Below, piece after piece: positions 16,943-25,219 of a stretch of DNA of 64,000 bases; positions within the stretch are counted from its first letter, which is position 1, and each line of letters begins with the position of its first letter. Below the pieces are notes generated by a model, which did no database searches, was not told the origin of the DNA, and saw only the letters and a program-made list of their open reading frames with translations. The stretch is from positions 1 through 64,000 of the forward strand of contig NZ_BJYA01000019.1 of NCBI RefSeq assembly GCF_007991275.1, given 5' to 3'. The position numbers were made by a program, and so were the translations under genes. The stretch comes from Alkalibacillus haloalkaliphilus (lineage in GTDB: Bacteria > Bacillota > Bacilli > Bacillales > Alkalibacillaceae).

Positions 16943-17599
16943 ATGAAAACAGCACTAATTACTGGAGCCGGTTCAGGTTTAGGACAAGCATTAGCTTTAG
17001 AATACGCTAATCAAGACTATACCATTTATCTAGTCGGCCGCAATGAAGAGAAGCTGAACACTTCAAAAGATTTAATTGAACAGTCTGGTGGACAAGCCAA
17101 AATATTCACTTGTGACATTACTGATTGGGACGCTGTTAGCAACTTAGCAAAACAAATTGACCAAGTTGACCTACTCATTAACAATGCTGGAATTGGCTAT
17201 TTTAATACACTTGAAGACCTTGAAAAGCACGAAATTGATACGATGGTTAATGTAAACGTGAACGGTATGATTTATGTCACGAAACATTTCTTAAACAATC
17301 TACGTTCATCAAATGGTCGTATGTTAAACATTATTTCAACTGCTGGCTTAAAAGGGAAAGTGCAAGAATCAGCATACTGTGCAAGTAAATTTGCACAACG
17401 TGGCTTTACTGAAAGTCTGCAAAAAGAACTAGCTGAAGAAAACGTTGAAGTATCAGCTGTTTACATGGGTGGAATGAACACACCATTTTGGGAAGGCAGT
17501 GATTTCGTTAAAGACCCATCATTTTTACCTTCACCACAAGATTATGCCAAACAAATTGTCGCACAAGATGACGGTCGTCATGAAATTCATGTGAAGTAA
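16943..17599 (+). CDS. short-chain dehydrogenase/reductase
   Basis: NAD(P)-dependent oxidoreductase of 218 residues. It has the cofactor fingerprint TGAGSGLG near residue 8, the NNAG motif near 82, and the Ser-Tyr-Lys catalytic set (IISTAG, YCASK). It is shorter than the 250-residue SDR norm, missing part of the C-terminal substrate loop, as in many small uncharacterised Bacillales SDRs. The substrate is unknown. It ends at a strong terminator that overlaps the 3' end of recX. Confidence 0.85.
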   Translation: MKTALITGAGSGLGQALALEYANQDYTIYLVGRNEEKLNTSKDLIEQSGGQAKIFTCDITDWDAVSNLAKQIDQVDLLINNAGIGYFNTLEDLEKHEIDTMVNVNVNGMIYVTKHFLNNLRSSNGRMLNIISTAGLKGKVQESAYCASKFAQRGFTESLQKELAEENVEVSAVYMGGMNTPFWEGSDFVKDPSFLPSPQDYAKQIVAQDDGRHEIHVK

Positions 17600-17603
17600 A
17601 CTT

Positions 17604-17645
17604 AAAGCATGGAAAAGGTTAAACCTCCTCTTCCATGCTTTTTTC
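17604..17645 (+). terminator. terminator shared by the SDR gene and recX
   Basis: AAAGCATGGAA (17604-17614) pairs with TTCCATGCTTT (17631-17641), followed by T. The recX stop codon, on the other strand, lies in the loop. Confidence 0.85.
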
Positions 17646-18440
17646 ATTGATAAATTGTTCGATTAGTTCGGCTGGAAAAGCTTTTTGAAATAAAGAAGCT
17701 TTTACTTTCTGCTGTAACTGAAAACCTTCATGCTTTCTTTCAAACTTACGCCACGCCTTTTCCCCTTGATACTTTAAAGCCTCGTATTCTTCATCTTCAT
17801 CGACCGATAACTCAATCGACTGCAGGGCGATTTCGATCGCATCATGCGTAAATCCTTTTTGAATTAATGATTGTTTTAGACTATTCAAATGTTCTTTGAA
17901 TGACTTTTTACGGCTTGCGTTAACTTTCTTATCAATTAACTTCACAAGCTTATCTATTTCGATTTCTTTCGTATAATGACTTAGTCCTTGTTCAACTTCT
18001 TGTTCTGTTAGCTTTTTTTGATAAAGCTCTTGTCTAATTTTATTTGGTCCATTCGTAGAAGTGTTCATCTTCGTTCTAACGTAAGCCTCGGCAAACGCTA
18101 CATCATCTAATAGTTTTTCAGCTTGAAGTCGTTCAATGACGTAAGCAATGTCTTGTTCTGTCGCTTCTTTTTTCTGTAAATATTCTATAATTTCAGATTT
18201 CGCTCGCATTCGATAGCTTAAATAGTTTAAAGTAAGGGTATAGTATCTATACATGGCATCTTGTTGCTCAATGTTTTGAACTTCCTCACTAGATAACTCT
18301 AATCCTTTACGCAATCCAAATCGAACTAATAGATCTTCGTGGATGCCAAAAGCAAACTCATCTTGACCTTGCTTCTCATAAAATACGTTATATCGTTGTT
18401 GATTCTTTTTTTGCTTTGTAATCTTGCTAATTTTCTTCAT
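17619..18440 (-). CDS. recX: recombination regulator RecX
   Basis: Modulator of RecA filaments. The 273-residue protein is the long Bacillus form, made of repeated three-helix units; conserved stretches include LNYLSYRMRAKSEIIEYLQ, ERLQAEKLLDDVAFAEAYVR and IRQELYQKKL. ACAGGAGTG precedes the ATG. It lies between yfhH/SDR and yfhF, the same order as B. subtilis, where recX and yfhF are divergent neighbours. Confidence 0.9.
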   Translation of the reverse strand: MKKISKITKQKKNQQRYNVFYEKQGQDEFAFGIHEDLLVRFGLRKGLELSSEEVQNIEQQDAMYRYYTLTLNYLSYRMRAKSEIIEYLQKKEATEQDIAYVIERLQAEKLLDDVAFAEAYVRTKMNTSTNGPNKIRQELYQKKLTEQEVEQGLSHYTKEIEIDKLVKLIDKKVNASRKKSFKEHLNSLKQSLIQKGFTHDAIEIALQSIELSVDEDEEYEALKYQGEKAWRKFERKHEGFQLQQKVKASLFQKAFPAELIEQFINEKSMEEEV

Positions 18441-18505
18441 AAAAATACACTCCTGTTAGTGTCATAATTTCATTATAGTACATATAAAAAAGGAGGTACA
18501 TCTGT

Positions 18506-19414
18506 TTGAAAATAGTTATTGCAGGTGGAACAGGTTTTGTAGGGCAACATTTAGTCGATTATTATACGTCAAAAGATGACCAAGTTATTATTCTAACACG
18601 TAACCCTAGGAAAAATAGTAGTGAAGACAATGTCACTTACGTTGAGTGGCTTAATGGGGATTCTCAACCTGAACTACACGTTAATAGTGCAGATGTCTTC
18701 ATTAACTTAGCTGGTGAGTCATTAAATGGTGGAAGATGGAATGACGAACGAAAGAAAAGAATACTAGAAAGTCGTATTACAACAACGCGAGAACTTATTC
18801 GTATTATGAATGCAATGACAAATCCACCTCACACGTTCATAAACGCTTCAGCAATAGGCTTTTATGGAACTTCTGATACAGAGATCTTTACAGAACAAAC
18901 AGTGAACCCAGGTAGTGACTTCTTGGCTGAGGTGTGCAACATTTGGGAACAAGAAGCAGATGAAGCTAATAAGTTGGACATTCGTACAGTAAAAACACGT
19001 TTCGGATTAATATTAGATAAATACAATGGTGCCTTACCTAAAATAGCTCTGCCTTATAAATTGTTCGCAGGTGGACGTTTAGGTAGTGGTGAACAATGGA
19101 TGTCATGGGTTCACATTTATGACGTAGTTAAGATGATCGATTGGATTATTAATAATAAACAAGTTAGTGGGTCTGTAAACATTACGGCCCCTGACCCCAA
19201 ACGTAATAAAGATTTTGGCAAAGAGTTAAGTAATACGATTAAAAGACCTCATTGGCTCCCGGCACCTTCATTTGCGATTAAGACAATCTTAGGAGAAATG
19301 AGTCTATTATTATTAAGCGGTCAATATGTTTATCCAAAAGCTTTAGAAAACTCGGGTTATACATTTCAATTTGCTACGCTTCAAACCGCTTTTCACGACT
19401 TATACGAGCGATGA
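18506..19414 (+). CDS. yfhF: TIGR01777-family epimerase (YfhF)
   Basis: NAD(P)-binding Rossmann-fold protein of 302 residues. The N-terminal MKIVIAGGTGFVGQHLV fingerprint, INLAGESLNGGRW, NASAIGFYG and the C-terminal DUF1731-type tail (PHWLPAPSFAIK) define the TIGR01777 family. A TTG start at 18506 is chosen because AAAGGAGG lies 9 bases upstream. Substrate unknown. It is divergent from recX, as in B. subtilis. Confidence 0.88.
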   Translation: MKIVIAGGTGFVGQHLVDYYTSKDDQVIILTRNPRKNSSEDNVTYVEWLNGDSQPELHVNSADVFINLAGESLNGGRWNDERKKRILESRITTTRELIRIMNAMTNPPHTFINASAIGFYGTSDTEIFTEQTVNPGSDFLAEVCNIWEQEADEANKLDIRTVKTRFGLILDKYNGALPKIALPYKLFAGGRLGSGEQWMSWVHIYDVVKMIDWIINNKQVSGSVNITAPDPKRNKDFGKELSNTIKRPHWLPAPSFAIKTILGEMSLLLLSGQYVYPKALENSGYTFQFATLQTAFHDLYER

Positions 19415-19520
19415 ATTTGTGAGAAAATTACGTGTTTTAAATTGGTAATTAAAAACTTTTAAAAACCTATTTTCAAATAGACTATCATGTTGTAGAATTC
19501 ATTTAGTCAAATTCAAGGGA

Positions 19521-19586
19521 AGGCAAATGGTGCGCCACCGCTTCGGCTAGAAGTGGTTCTAGTGGGTTCGATTCCCACCCCGGATT
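19521..19586 (+). other. tRNA-like T-arm and hairpin element
   Basis: GTGGG-TTCGATT-CCCAC (19562-19578) is a textbook tRNA T-arm. Just upstream is a perfect 6-bp stem CTAGAA/TTCTAG (19547-19562), with CCG-ctt-CGG before it. No matching 5' acceptor strand for CCCCGGA is visible, so this is not an intact tRNA. It could be a tRNA remnant, an old integration target, or part of the structured leader of the downstream GNAT gene. Confidence 0.45.
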
Positions 19587-19642
19587 TTTGTTATGTGCAT
19601 TGTATGCAATATTCTTTTTTAGATGTGCAATTGATAAAAATT

Positions 19643-19722
19643 CGAGGGTGATCGCACCCGTCGCCTACGTCTTCAGTAAGCGTCACCCTCACGAAACAAT
19701 TATGTTGAAGGAGGGTTTTTTT
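19643..19722 (+). promoter_or_regulatory. switch-like leader of the GNAT gene with mutually exclusive helices
   Basis: Three pairings compete. GAGGGTGA-t-CGC (19644-19655) pairs with GCG-TCACCCTC (19680-19690). GGGTG-atcg-CACCC (19646-19659) forms a local hairpin. ACCCTC (19685-19690) pairs with GAGGGT (19711-19716), which is followed by T and contains the AAGGAGGG ribosome site of the next gene. Forming the last stem would stop transcription or hide the ribosome site; forming the first would free it. It resembles a riboswitch expression platform, but I know no matching class. Confidence 0.5.
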
Positions 19723-20274
19723 ATGCTTAAAAGAAGAGAATTACAAGATGTCCCTGCGTTATTCCCACTATTAAGTGATGAAGCAGTTAAGCCATTCGTA
19801 CGTGAAAAAGCTGATACGATGGAAGCTTACTACTTCTTCACAAACATGATGAATCAACAAGAAGAAAATGGCGAACTCATCTCAAGAACGATTTTAGATG
19901 AGATGGAAAATCCAGTCGGTGCGATCACCCTTTATGATATTGATGAACAAAAAGGCTTCTTAGCTACTTGGTTAGGCAAGCCATACTTTGGTCAAGGCTA
20001 TAACCAGTATGCTAAAGAACTTTTCTTGTGGGAATTATTTATGGAACAAGACATTGAAGTTGTCTTTTTAAAGGTAAATAAATTAAATAACCGCTCTTTA
20101 AGAGCAGTCAATAAGTTATCTTACGCTGTTGAAGCTAATGAAACTTATCCAAATGTTTACGAACAAATTAATCAAGGTGACAAAGAATATGACCTGTTTG
20201 CGATCTATAAAGACGCCTTCATCTTCTATATGCATGAAAGTGATGATGAAGAGGTCGATGAACTTGAAGCTTGA
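19723..20274 (+). CDS. GNAT family N-acetyltransferase
   Basis: A 183-residue acetyltransferase of the RimJ/RimL-like GNAT type, likely transferring an acetyl group from acetyl-CoA to an amine or protein terminus. The central ITLYDIDEQKGFLATWLGKPYFGQGYNQYAKELF region corresponds to the acetyl-CoA-binding motif, in a variant form (GQGYNQ), and NKLNNRSLRAVNKLSY matches the C-terminal helix. The ATG at 19723 is chosen because AAGGAGGG is 8 bases upstream; a longer frame exists but runs through the structured leader. Substrate unknown. Confidence 0.82.
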   Translation: MLKRRELQDVPALFPLLSDEAVKPFVREKADTMEAYYFFTNMMNQQEENGELISRTILDEMENPVGAITLYDIDEQKGFLATWLGKPYFGQGYNQYAKELFLWELFMEQDIEVVFLKVNKLNNRSLRAVNKLSYAVEANETYPNVYEQINQGDKEYDLFAIYKDAFIFYMHESDDEEVDELEA

Positions 20275-20281
20275 AAGAACC

Positions 20282-20318
20282 GTCCAATAGGTGGAATACC
20301 ATCTGTTGGACTTTTTTT
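20282..20318 (+). terminator. terminator of the GNAT gene
   Basis: GTCCAA (20282-20287) pairs with TTGGAC (20306-20311), with partial pairing inside the loop, followed by seven T. Confidence 0.75.
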
Positions 20319-20336
20319 ATGGGAAAAAACTGTTGT

Positions 20337-20363
20337 AAGTGTACTACACCATATAGTACACTT
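20337..20363. promoter_or_regulatory. perfect inverted repeat, probable operator of the yxlE-like operon
   Basis: AAGTGTACTA and TAGTACACTT form a perfect 10-bp inverted repeat around a 7-bp centre. It lies about 90 bp before the three-gene ABC operon and no T run follows, so an operator is more likely than a terminator. GTGTACTA-type arms recall GntR/YtrA-family sites, but no such regulator is encoded nearby. Confidence 0.5.
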
Positions 20364-20455
20364 AAATTAATAACTTTTACTAAAAAACTTTTTTCATAAT
20401 TTTTGAAAGTTTTTAGATAATTTTTGGCTATACTGGTAGTAAAGGAGTGAATGGT

Positions 20456-20644
20456 ATGGATACAACGGTGATACAACTACTTCTCCCTTTAGGTGTACTT
20501 CAATTAATACTCATTATTATTGCTTTAATTGATTTACGGAAAATTGATGAAACAAATGGTCCAAAATGGATGTGGGTACTGATCATTATATTCTTCAACT
20601 TTATCGGACCGGTCTTATATTTCATTCTTGGAAGGAGGATGTAA
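20456..20644 (+). CDS. YxlE-like small membrane protein (PLDc_N)
   Basis: A 62-residue protein with two transmembrane helices (about 6-24 and 37-58) and the PLDc_N pattern DLRKIDETNGPKWMW...FNFIGPVLYFILGR. It is not a phospholipase; the name refers to an N-terminal domain of cardiolipin synthases. ATG 20456 has AAAGGAG 8 bases upstream. It precedes an ABC ATPase and permease in the order of B. subtilis yxlE-yxlF-yxlG, where YxlE takes part in restraining sigma-Y. No sigY, yxlC or yxlD is visible here. Confidence 0.8.
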   Translation: MDTTVIQLLLPLGVLQLILIIIALIDLRKIDETNGPKWMWVLIIIFFNFIGPVLYFILGRRM

Positions 20645-20647
20645 CAA

Positions 20648-21556
20648 ATGACTTTAATGTCTGTCGAACAACTGACTAAAACATATCAGTCAACCAATGT
20701 TGTAGACGAATTGACTTTTTCGTTAGAACCAGGTAAGTGTGTTGCCCTTTTAGGACCAAATGGCGCTGGTAAGACAACAACACTTAGAATGTTAGCCGGG
20801 TTTATTAAGCCAACTAAAGGTGAAATTGTTTTTAATGAAGAAAGGTTTAGCCGTGATGTCCGTCACTATGTAGGTTACTTACCACAGTACCCTGTTTTTC
20901 ATAATTGGATGTCAGGAGAAGAGTTTCTAACTTATGTTGGTCAACTTGCTTATTTAACGAAACACGAAGCGAAAGCAAAAGCAGCAGAATTACTAGACTT
21001 AGTCAATTTAAGTGACGCTAAAAAGCAAAGAATCTCAAAGTACTCAGGTGGTATGAAACAGCGACTAGGAATTGCTCAAGCATTAATTCACGACCCTAAA
21101 CTCATCATTCTAGACGAGCCAGTTTCTTCATTAGACCCAATCGGTCGACGTGAAGTTTTAAATTTAATTAGAGAGTTAAAAAAAGATGCCACCATTTTAT
21201 TCTCGACTCATATCCTTAACGATGCTGAAGAAGTAAGTGAAGAAATTTTGCTCATGCATAAAGGGAAAATGATTAAGCAAGGTGCTATATCAGATGTAAG
21301 TGAAACTCAAGGGACAACATCGATTCATTTATCATTTGGAGATGAGCCTAAGTTTATCGAAGAACGATTAAAAGAGATAGACTCTGTATTTAACGTTAAT
21401 AGAGAAGAAGATGGATTCATCGTAACCGTTCATGATATTAATATTGCACGTAGTCAGTTACTTGATTTAATTCAGCAAGAAGAATGGGAGTTAACGAGAT
21501 TTGAGATAGGCAAGACTTCACTCGAGGATATTTTCATGAAGGCGGTGACAGAATAA
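20648..21556 (+). CDS. ABC transporter ATPase (YxlF-like)
   Basis: A 302-residue ATPase subunit: Walker A GPNGAGKTT, signature YSGGMKQRLG, Walker B LIILDEPVSSLD, H-loop FSTHIL, then a C-terminal extension of about 90 residues as in ABC-2 exporters of the CcmA/NatA/YxlF type. It starts 3 bases after the small membrane protein and shares a base with the permease start, so the three form one operon. Substrate unknown. Confidence 0.88.
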   Translation: MTLMSVEQLTKTYQSTNVVDELTFSLEPGKCVALLGPNGAGKTTTLRMLAGFIKPTKGEIVFNEERFSRDVRHYVGYLPQYPVFHNWMSGEEFLTYVGQLAYLTKHEAKAKAAELLDLVNLSDAKKQRISKYSGGMKQRLGIAQALIHDPKLIILDEPVSSLDPIGRREVLNLIRELKKDATILFSTHILNDAEEVSEEILLMHKGKMIKQGAISDVSETQGTTSIHLSFGDEPKFIEERLKEIDSVFNVNREEDGFIVTVHDINIARSQLLDLIQQEEWELTRFEIGKTSLEDIFMKAVTE

Positions 21557-22329
21557 TGCAATGGCAAACGATATTCAAAAAAGAACTAACTGAACATTGG
21601 CGAAGCTTTAAGTGGATATGGGTTCCAATCGTTTTTATTATATTTGCTATTATGGATCCGCTAACGATGTATTACTTTCCAATTATAATGGATACTGTCG
21701 GTAACGTACCAGAAGGAGCAACAATGGATTTCCCTACTCCATCTGTAGCTGAAGCAATGATTATGAGCTTTAGCCAATTAGGATTGTTAGGGGTTTTAAT
21801 TGCAGTCGTCGTGTCGATGGGATTAGTTTCAAAGGAAGTTAAAAGTGGTGTTTACGAACTTGTCTTATCCAAGCCTGTAAGCTTCACAAATTATATTACA
21901 GCTAAATATGTTGCTATACTAATGCTAATCGCCTTTTCACTAGCTGCCTCTTTACTCGTCAGTTGGTATTACGTCAATATTTTATTCGGTACTATTAGCT
22001 TCATTCAAATTGTCGTTAGTATATTATTCTTTATCGTCTATTTCATGATGATCTTAGGGATTGTTATGTTATTCAATAGTTTCTTAAAATCTCAAGGGTT
22101 AGTCGCGTTTTTATCAATCATTACAGTAGTTGCATTGAATGTTGTATCAAGCATCTACAGCCATGTGATCACATGGAGTCCGACGCTAATTAGTGACTAT
22201 ATTAACGTTTACTTCTACTCTGGGCAATTAGAAACAGAGATCTGGTTCAGCTCAGTTGCAGCCGTTGCAATTACCGTTATTTCCTTAATCATTGCGACAA
22301 TTACACTTAAAAATAAAGCAATTGATTAA
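21556..22329 (+). CDS. ABC-2 type permease (YxlG-like)
   Basis: A 257-residue permease with six hydrophobic helices and the ABC-2 pattern EVKSGVYELVLSKPVSFTNYITAKY near residues 94-118. An extracellular loop follows the first helix. It overlaps the ATPase stop (ATAATG) and is followed by a terminator shared with pilO. Substrate unknown; the B. subtilis counterpart is in the sigma-Y operon. Confidence 0.85.
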   Translation: MQWQTIFKKELTEHWRSFKWIWVPIVFIIFAIMDPLTMYYFPIIMDTVGNVPEGATMDFPTPSVAEAMIMSFSQLGLLGVLIAVVVSMGLVSKEVKSGVYELVLSKPVSFTNYITAKYVAILMLIAFSLAASLLVSWYYVNILFGTISFIQIVVSILFFIVYFMMILGIVMLFNSFLKSQGLVAFLSIITVVALNVVSSIYSHVITWSPTLISDYINVYFYSGQLETEIWFSSVAAVAITVISLIIATITLKNKAID

Positions 22330-22336
22330 TAGTATT

Positions 22337-22367
22337 AAAGAGGTGTCGGTCTTGGCACCTCTTTTTA
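22337..22367 (+). terminator. bidirectional terminator between the ABC operon and pilO
   Basis: AAAGAGGTG pairs with CACCTCTTT, followed by T on the plus strand and a short T tract on the minus strand. It lies between convergent operons. Confidence 0.8.
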
Positions 22368-22913
22368 CATTGGATAGACAAAAACAGAAAAACTTAATTG
22401 AAAGTTTACATCACCGTCATCATTTTGTTGGTATTGAAGTTGTGTAACTTGTAACAATCTTTCACTACTCTCTAATTCATTAACAAAACTTTCTAACTGA
22501 CCCTCAGATTGAGTATATCCGTTTATTTGCATTGTTAACACTTCTAACTCTTCAGTAAAACTCGATTGTTCAAACATCTCATTAATTGACATAGTTTGTT
22601 GATCGTCATAACTATAAGATTGAATAACCGAATTAGTAGATGATGACGCATTGTTAATCATCCGTATGACGTTGTCCTCTTCAAGTTGCTCAGGAATTTG
22701 TGCACGCAACTCCTCAATTGCGGCACTATCATGGTCTATCTGATTTATTGTTTCTAATAATGCTGTTTGCTTTCTTTCCTCGAAAGACAAATCATCTTCT
22801 AATTGATCCACACTTTGTTTTAAACTATGGATATTAAATAGGTAAAAGCCGCCACCAATTAAAACAATTAAAACAACCCATACAATCAAAATACGTTTAT
22901 TAGACTTACTCAC
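22365..22913 (-). CDS. pilO: PilO-like type IV pilus assembly protein
   Basis: A 182-residue bitopic protein: short basic N-terminus, one transmembrane helix (about 8-27), a coiled-coil (KQSVDQLEDDLSFEERKQ), and a small periplasm-side-type alpha/beta domain. This is the PilO layout; PilO pairs with PilN to align the inner platform. GTG 22913 is chosen because GAGGAGG lies 9 bases upstream, and it overlaps pilN by 8 bases. It ends the pilBCADMNO operon. Sequence similarity is weak; order and topology carry the call. Confidence 0.75.
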   Translation of the reverse strand: MSKSNKRILIVWVVLIVLIGGGFYLFNIHSLKQSVDQLEDDLSFEERKQTALLETINQIDHDSAAIEELRAQIPEQLEEDNVIRMINNASSSTNSVIQSYSYDDQQTMSINEMFEQSSFTEELEVLTMQINGYTQSEGQLESFVNELESSERLLQVTQLQYQQNDDGDVNFQLSFSVFVYPM

Positions 22914-23451
22914 TACTCTCAACCTCCTCTTCCTGCTGGAGGCTAACCGTATAACGAGTCGTATAATAATCATCTGACTCTATATAATTTATCGTGTGAA
23001 TAGAAACTTCGTTGAATTGTTCAATCGTTTGTAAATCTTGATAGAACGTCACAGCATGCTCATTTGTAGCCGTTTCAACAATTAGTTCTATTGAGTCATT
23101 ACGAAAGTTAAATGAAGTTAAACTAGCGTTAGATGGAATAGTCGCATCTAATTCATTTACAATTTCACTAGTACTCGATAAATGATTCTCCAGTTCATTT
23201 GTTAAGTCGCTTAACTGTTGAGCTGCTTGATATTCCTCATCACCATCAATTTCAGATTGTAACTCAGCATTGGCTATTTGCTGTTGATGTAAATCATTAT
23301 TCAAACGTTCTATTTGATCATTCAAGTAATAGTTCCATAAGCCAAAGCCGACAGTTAGCGTGATCGTTAACAAAAATAACAGACCAAATATTATAAATGG
23401 TTTTCTACTTTTATATTCTTTTTTCGGTAATAAATTAATATCAACTAACAT
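22906..23451 (-). CDS. pilN: PilN-like type IV pilus assembly protein
   Basis: A 181-residue protein whose N-terminus MLVDINLLPKKEYKSRKP contains the INLLP motif by which PilN binds the cytoplasmic actin-like PilM. One transmembrane helix (about 20-43), a coiled-coil, then an alpha/beta domain. Its start overlaps the pilM stop (TAATG), as is usual for the pilMNO block. Confidence 0.85.
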   Translation of the reverse strand: MLVDINLLPKKEYKSRKPFIIFGLLFLLTITLTVGFGLWNYYLNDQIERLNNDLHQQQIANAELQSEIDGDEEYQAAQQLSDLTNELENHLSSTSEIVNELDATIPSNASLTSFNFRNDSIELIVETATNEHAVTFYQDLQTIEQFNEVSIHTINYIESDDYYTTRYTVSLQQEEEVESSE

Positions 23452-24413
23452 TAATGCACACCCTTTAATGCTAAGCCATAAACACCATGAAATTTAGGCT
23501 CAATGCCTACCTCTTTAGGACCTTTAACATCATTTTCAGTAAGTTGAATGATTGGAGTTTCGTACGATTCTTTCATCGCTGTAATTATTTCTTCTAAATA
23601 GGGGTGATCTCCAACTACAGCTATACTGGTAAACTGATGATCTTGATTACTCATCATAAACTGATAAAATCGTTCGACCCTCTCAATTTCAATACTCATA
23701 TCCTCTAACTCTTCCATCACCGTTTGTTTATTAAAGTCTTCTTTTGACAATGTTGGCCCAAGTTGGCTATTAATTGTTTCACTTGACTCTAGGTCAAATT
23801 CCTGAAGAAAAATTGGTGTGTTTTGAATAAAAGCACTAAACGTTACACGATCGATTCCGTATTGCACTACGAGTAGTTGCTCATCTTCTGTGACCAATTG
23901 TTTGAAATGCATTAAACGGTAATAGCATAATGGTGAAATATCAATTGCTTCAACAATTAAACTTAAATCTTCTAAATTTGAAACAAACTGACTAGCAACA
24001 GCCTTGTCTGTTGAAATAATACTCACTTCATGGTGCTCTTCAAGTTGTTGTATATATATGACCTCAACAACTGATGAATTGAATGGTAAATGAATCGTCT
24101 CACCAAGATTGAAGTTAATATGTTTTTTCACTTCGTCTTTAGGAACATCTAACGGAACTGTTTCTCGTCGAATAAACACAAGTGAATCAGGCATTATTAG
24201 ACGGACCTTTTTCCGCTTCAACCGCCATTTCTTAATTACTGTCTTTAAAATCCTTTCAAACTGACCATGGTCTTCAATGACTCCGTCTTTAACGATACCA
24301 GTCGGTAAGAAGTGTTCTCCCATTCTTTCTACTGAGGATGAACCTCTTTTGTTCTCTGTATAGCGAATGACGTAATCTTTTATTTCTAAATTAACAACTT
24401 TTTTATTCGACAT
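23451..24413 (-). CDS. pilM: PilM, actin-like type IV pilus assembly protein
   Basis: A 320-residue cytoplasmic protein of the PilM/FtsA-like fold, coupling the assembly ATPase to the PilN/PilO platform. The N-terminal NLEIKDYVIRY strand, the KKHINFNLGETIHLPF segment and the nucleotide-binding-type stretch LLVVQYGIDRVTFSAF fit the family, though motifs are more divergent than in proteobacterial PilM. Position before pilN and translational overlap support it. Confidence 0.82.
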   Translation of the reverse strand: MSNKKVVNLEIKDYVIRYTENKRGSSSVERMGEHFLPTGIVKDGVIEDHGQFERILKTVIKKWRLKRKKVRLIMPDSLVFIRRETVPLDVPKDEVKKHINFNLGETIHLPFNSSVVEVIYIQQLEEHHEVSIISTDKAVASQFVSNLEDLSLIVEAIDISPLCYYRLMHFKQLVTEDEQLLVVQYGIDRVTFSAFIQNTPIFLQEFDLESSETINSQLGPTLSKEDFNKQTVMEELEDMSIEIERVERFYQFMMSNQDHQFTSIAVVGDHPYLEEIITAMKESYETPIIQLTENDVKGPKEVGIEPKFHGVYGLALKGVH

Positions 24414-24426
24414 TATGAACAGCCAC

Positions 24427-25179
24427 CTACATCATTAATCTTAAATACCAATCGATCAATTCTTTTGAATAAAAGTAAGCAATAAGAGCCGATACTGCAA
24501 TAAAAGGACCAAATGGGATCGGCACGCCCCTTTTCACCTTGCCAAACATCATTAGAATTACTCCAACTACTGCACCAATTAACGACGATAAAAACAGCGT
24601 CATCAATGTTCCTTGAACCCCTAAAAACAAGCCTAAAACACCAAACAGTTTTATATCGCCACCACCCATTCCACCTTTACTAACAATGGCAATAACAAGT
24701 AACAATACAAAACCTATGATAGCTGCTAAATAAGCATCATACCATGGATCAGTTGGAATCCATATTCGCATTAATATAATAGACACTAGGAAAAAAAGTA
24801 AAATGTAGTCTGGAATGATTTGTTTGTATAAATCACTAACAGTAATCATTACTAACAAACTTACTAACAACCAAGCAATGAATAGCTCTAATTGAAAACC
24901 TATTTTGTAAAAAGAAAAGACAAATAATAATCCTGTTAATAGTTCAAAAAAAGGATAGATTGGTGAAACTTTATTTCCACAATGACGACATTGTCCTTTT
25001 TGGATTATGAATGATAATACAGGTAGTAGTTCATACCATTTCAATGTCTTTGAGCATGTAGGACAATGTGATCGCGGGGTTATGATTGATTGTTTATCTG
25101 CTACTCTTAACCCAACAACATTGTAAAAAGAACCTAACACTAAACCTAGAATAAATATGTATATATAAATTAGTAACAT
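24427..25179 (-). CDS. pilD: prepilin peptidase / N-methylase
   Basis: Membrane aspartyl protease that cleaves type III signal peptides and methylates the new N-terminus. About eight helices; N-terminal zinc-binding CPTC and CRHC pairs; catalytic aspartates in TVSDLYKQIIPD and GGGDIKLF. The start is uncertain: ATG 25179 is used, but TTG codons at 25182 and 25191 are also in frame near an AGGA. Both CxxC pairs are present, unlike some short ComC forms. It is separated from pilA by a terminator hairpin. Confidence 0.9.
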   Translation of the reverse strand: MLLIYIYIFILGLVLGSFYNVVGLRVADKQSIITPRSHCPTCSKTLKWYELLPVLSFIIQKGQCRHCGNKVSPIYPFFELLTGLLFVFSFYKIGFQLELFIAWLLVSLLVMITVSDLYKQIIPDYILLFFLVSIILMRIWIPTDPWYDAYLAAIIGFVLLLVIAIVSKGGMGGGDIKLFGVLGLFLGVQGTLMTLFLSSLIGAVVGVILMMFGKVKRGVPIPFGPFIAVSALIAYFYSKELIDWYLRLMM

Positions 25180-25219
25180 CAATCTTATCAAATCCTATAG
25201 TTATTTATTGGTTAAAAAC

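Noticed and set aside
19521-19586. A complete tRNA gene at the T-arm sequence.
   Set aside because: No 5' strand complements the acceptor end, and D- and anticodon-arms cannot be placed with normal lengths.
19643-19722. The GNAT leader as a T-box riboswitch.
   Set aside because: The conserved T-box sequence AGGGTGGnACCGCG is missing its UGGN core, and no specifier stem is visible.
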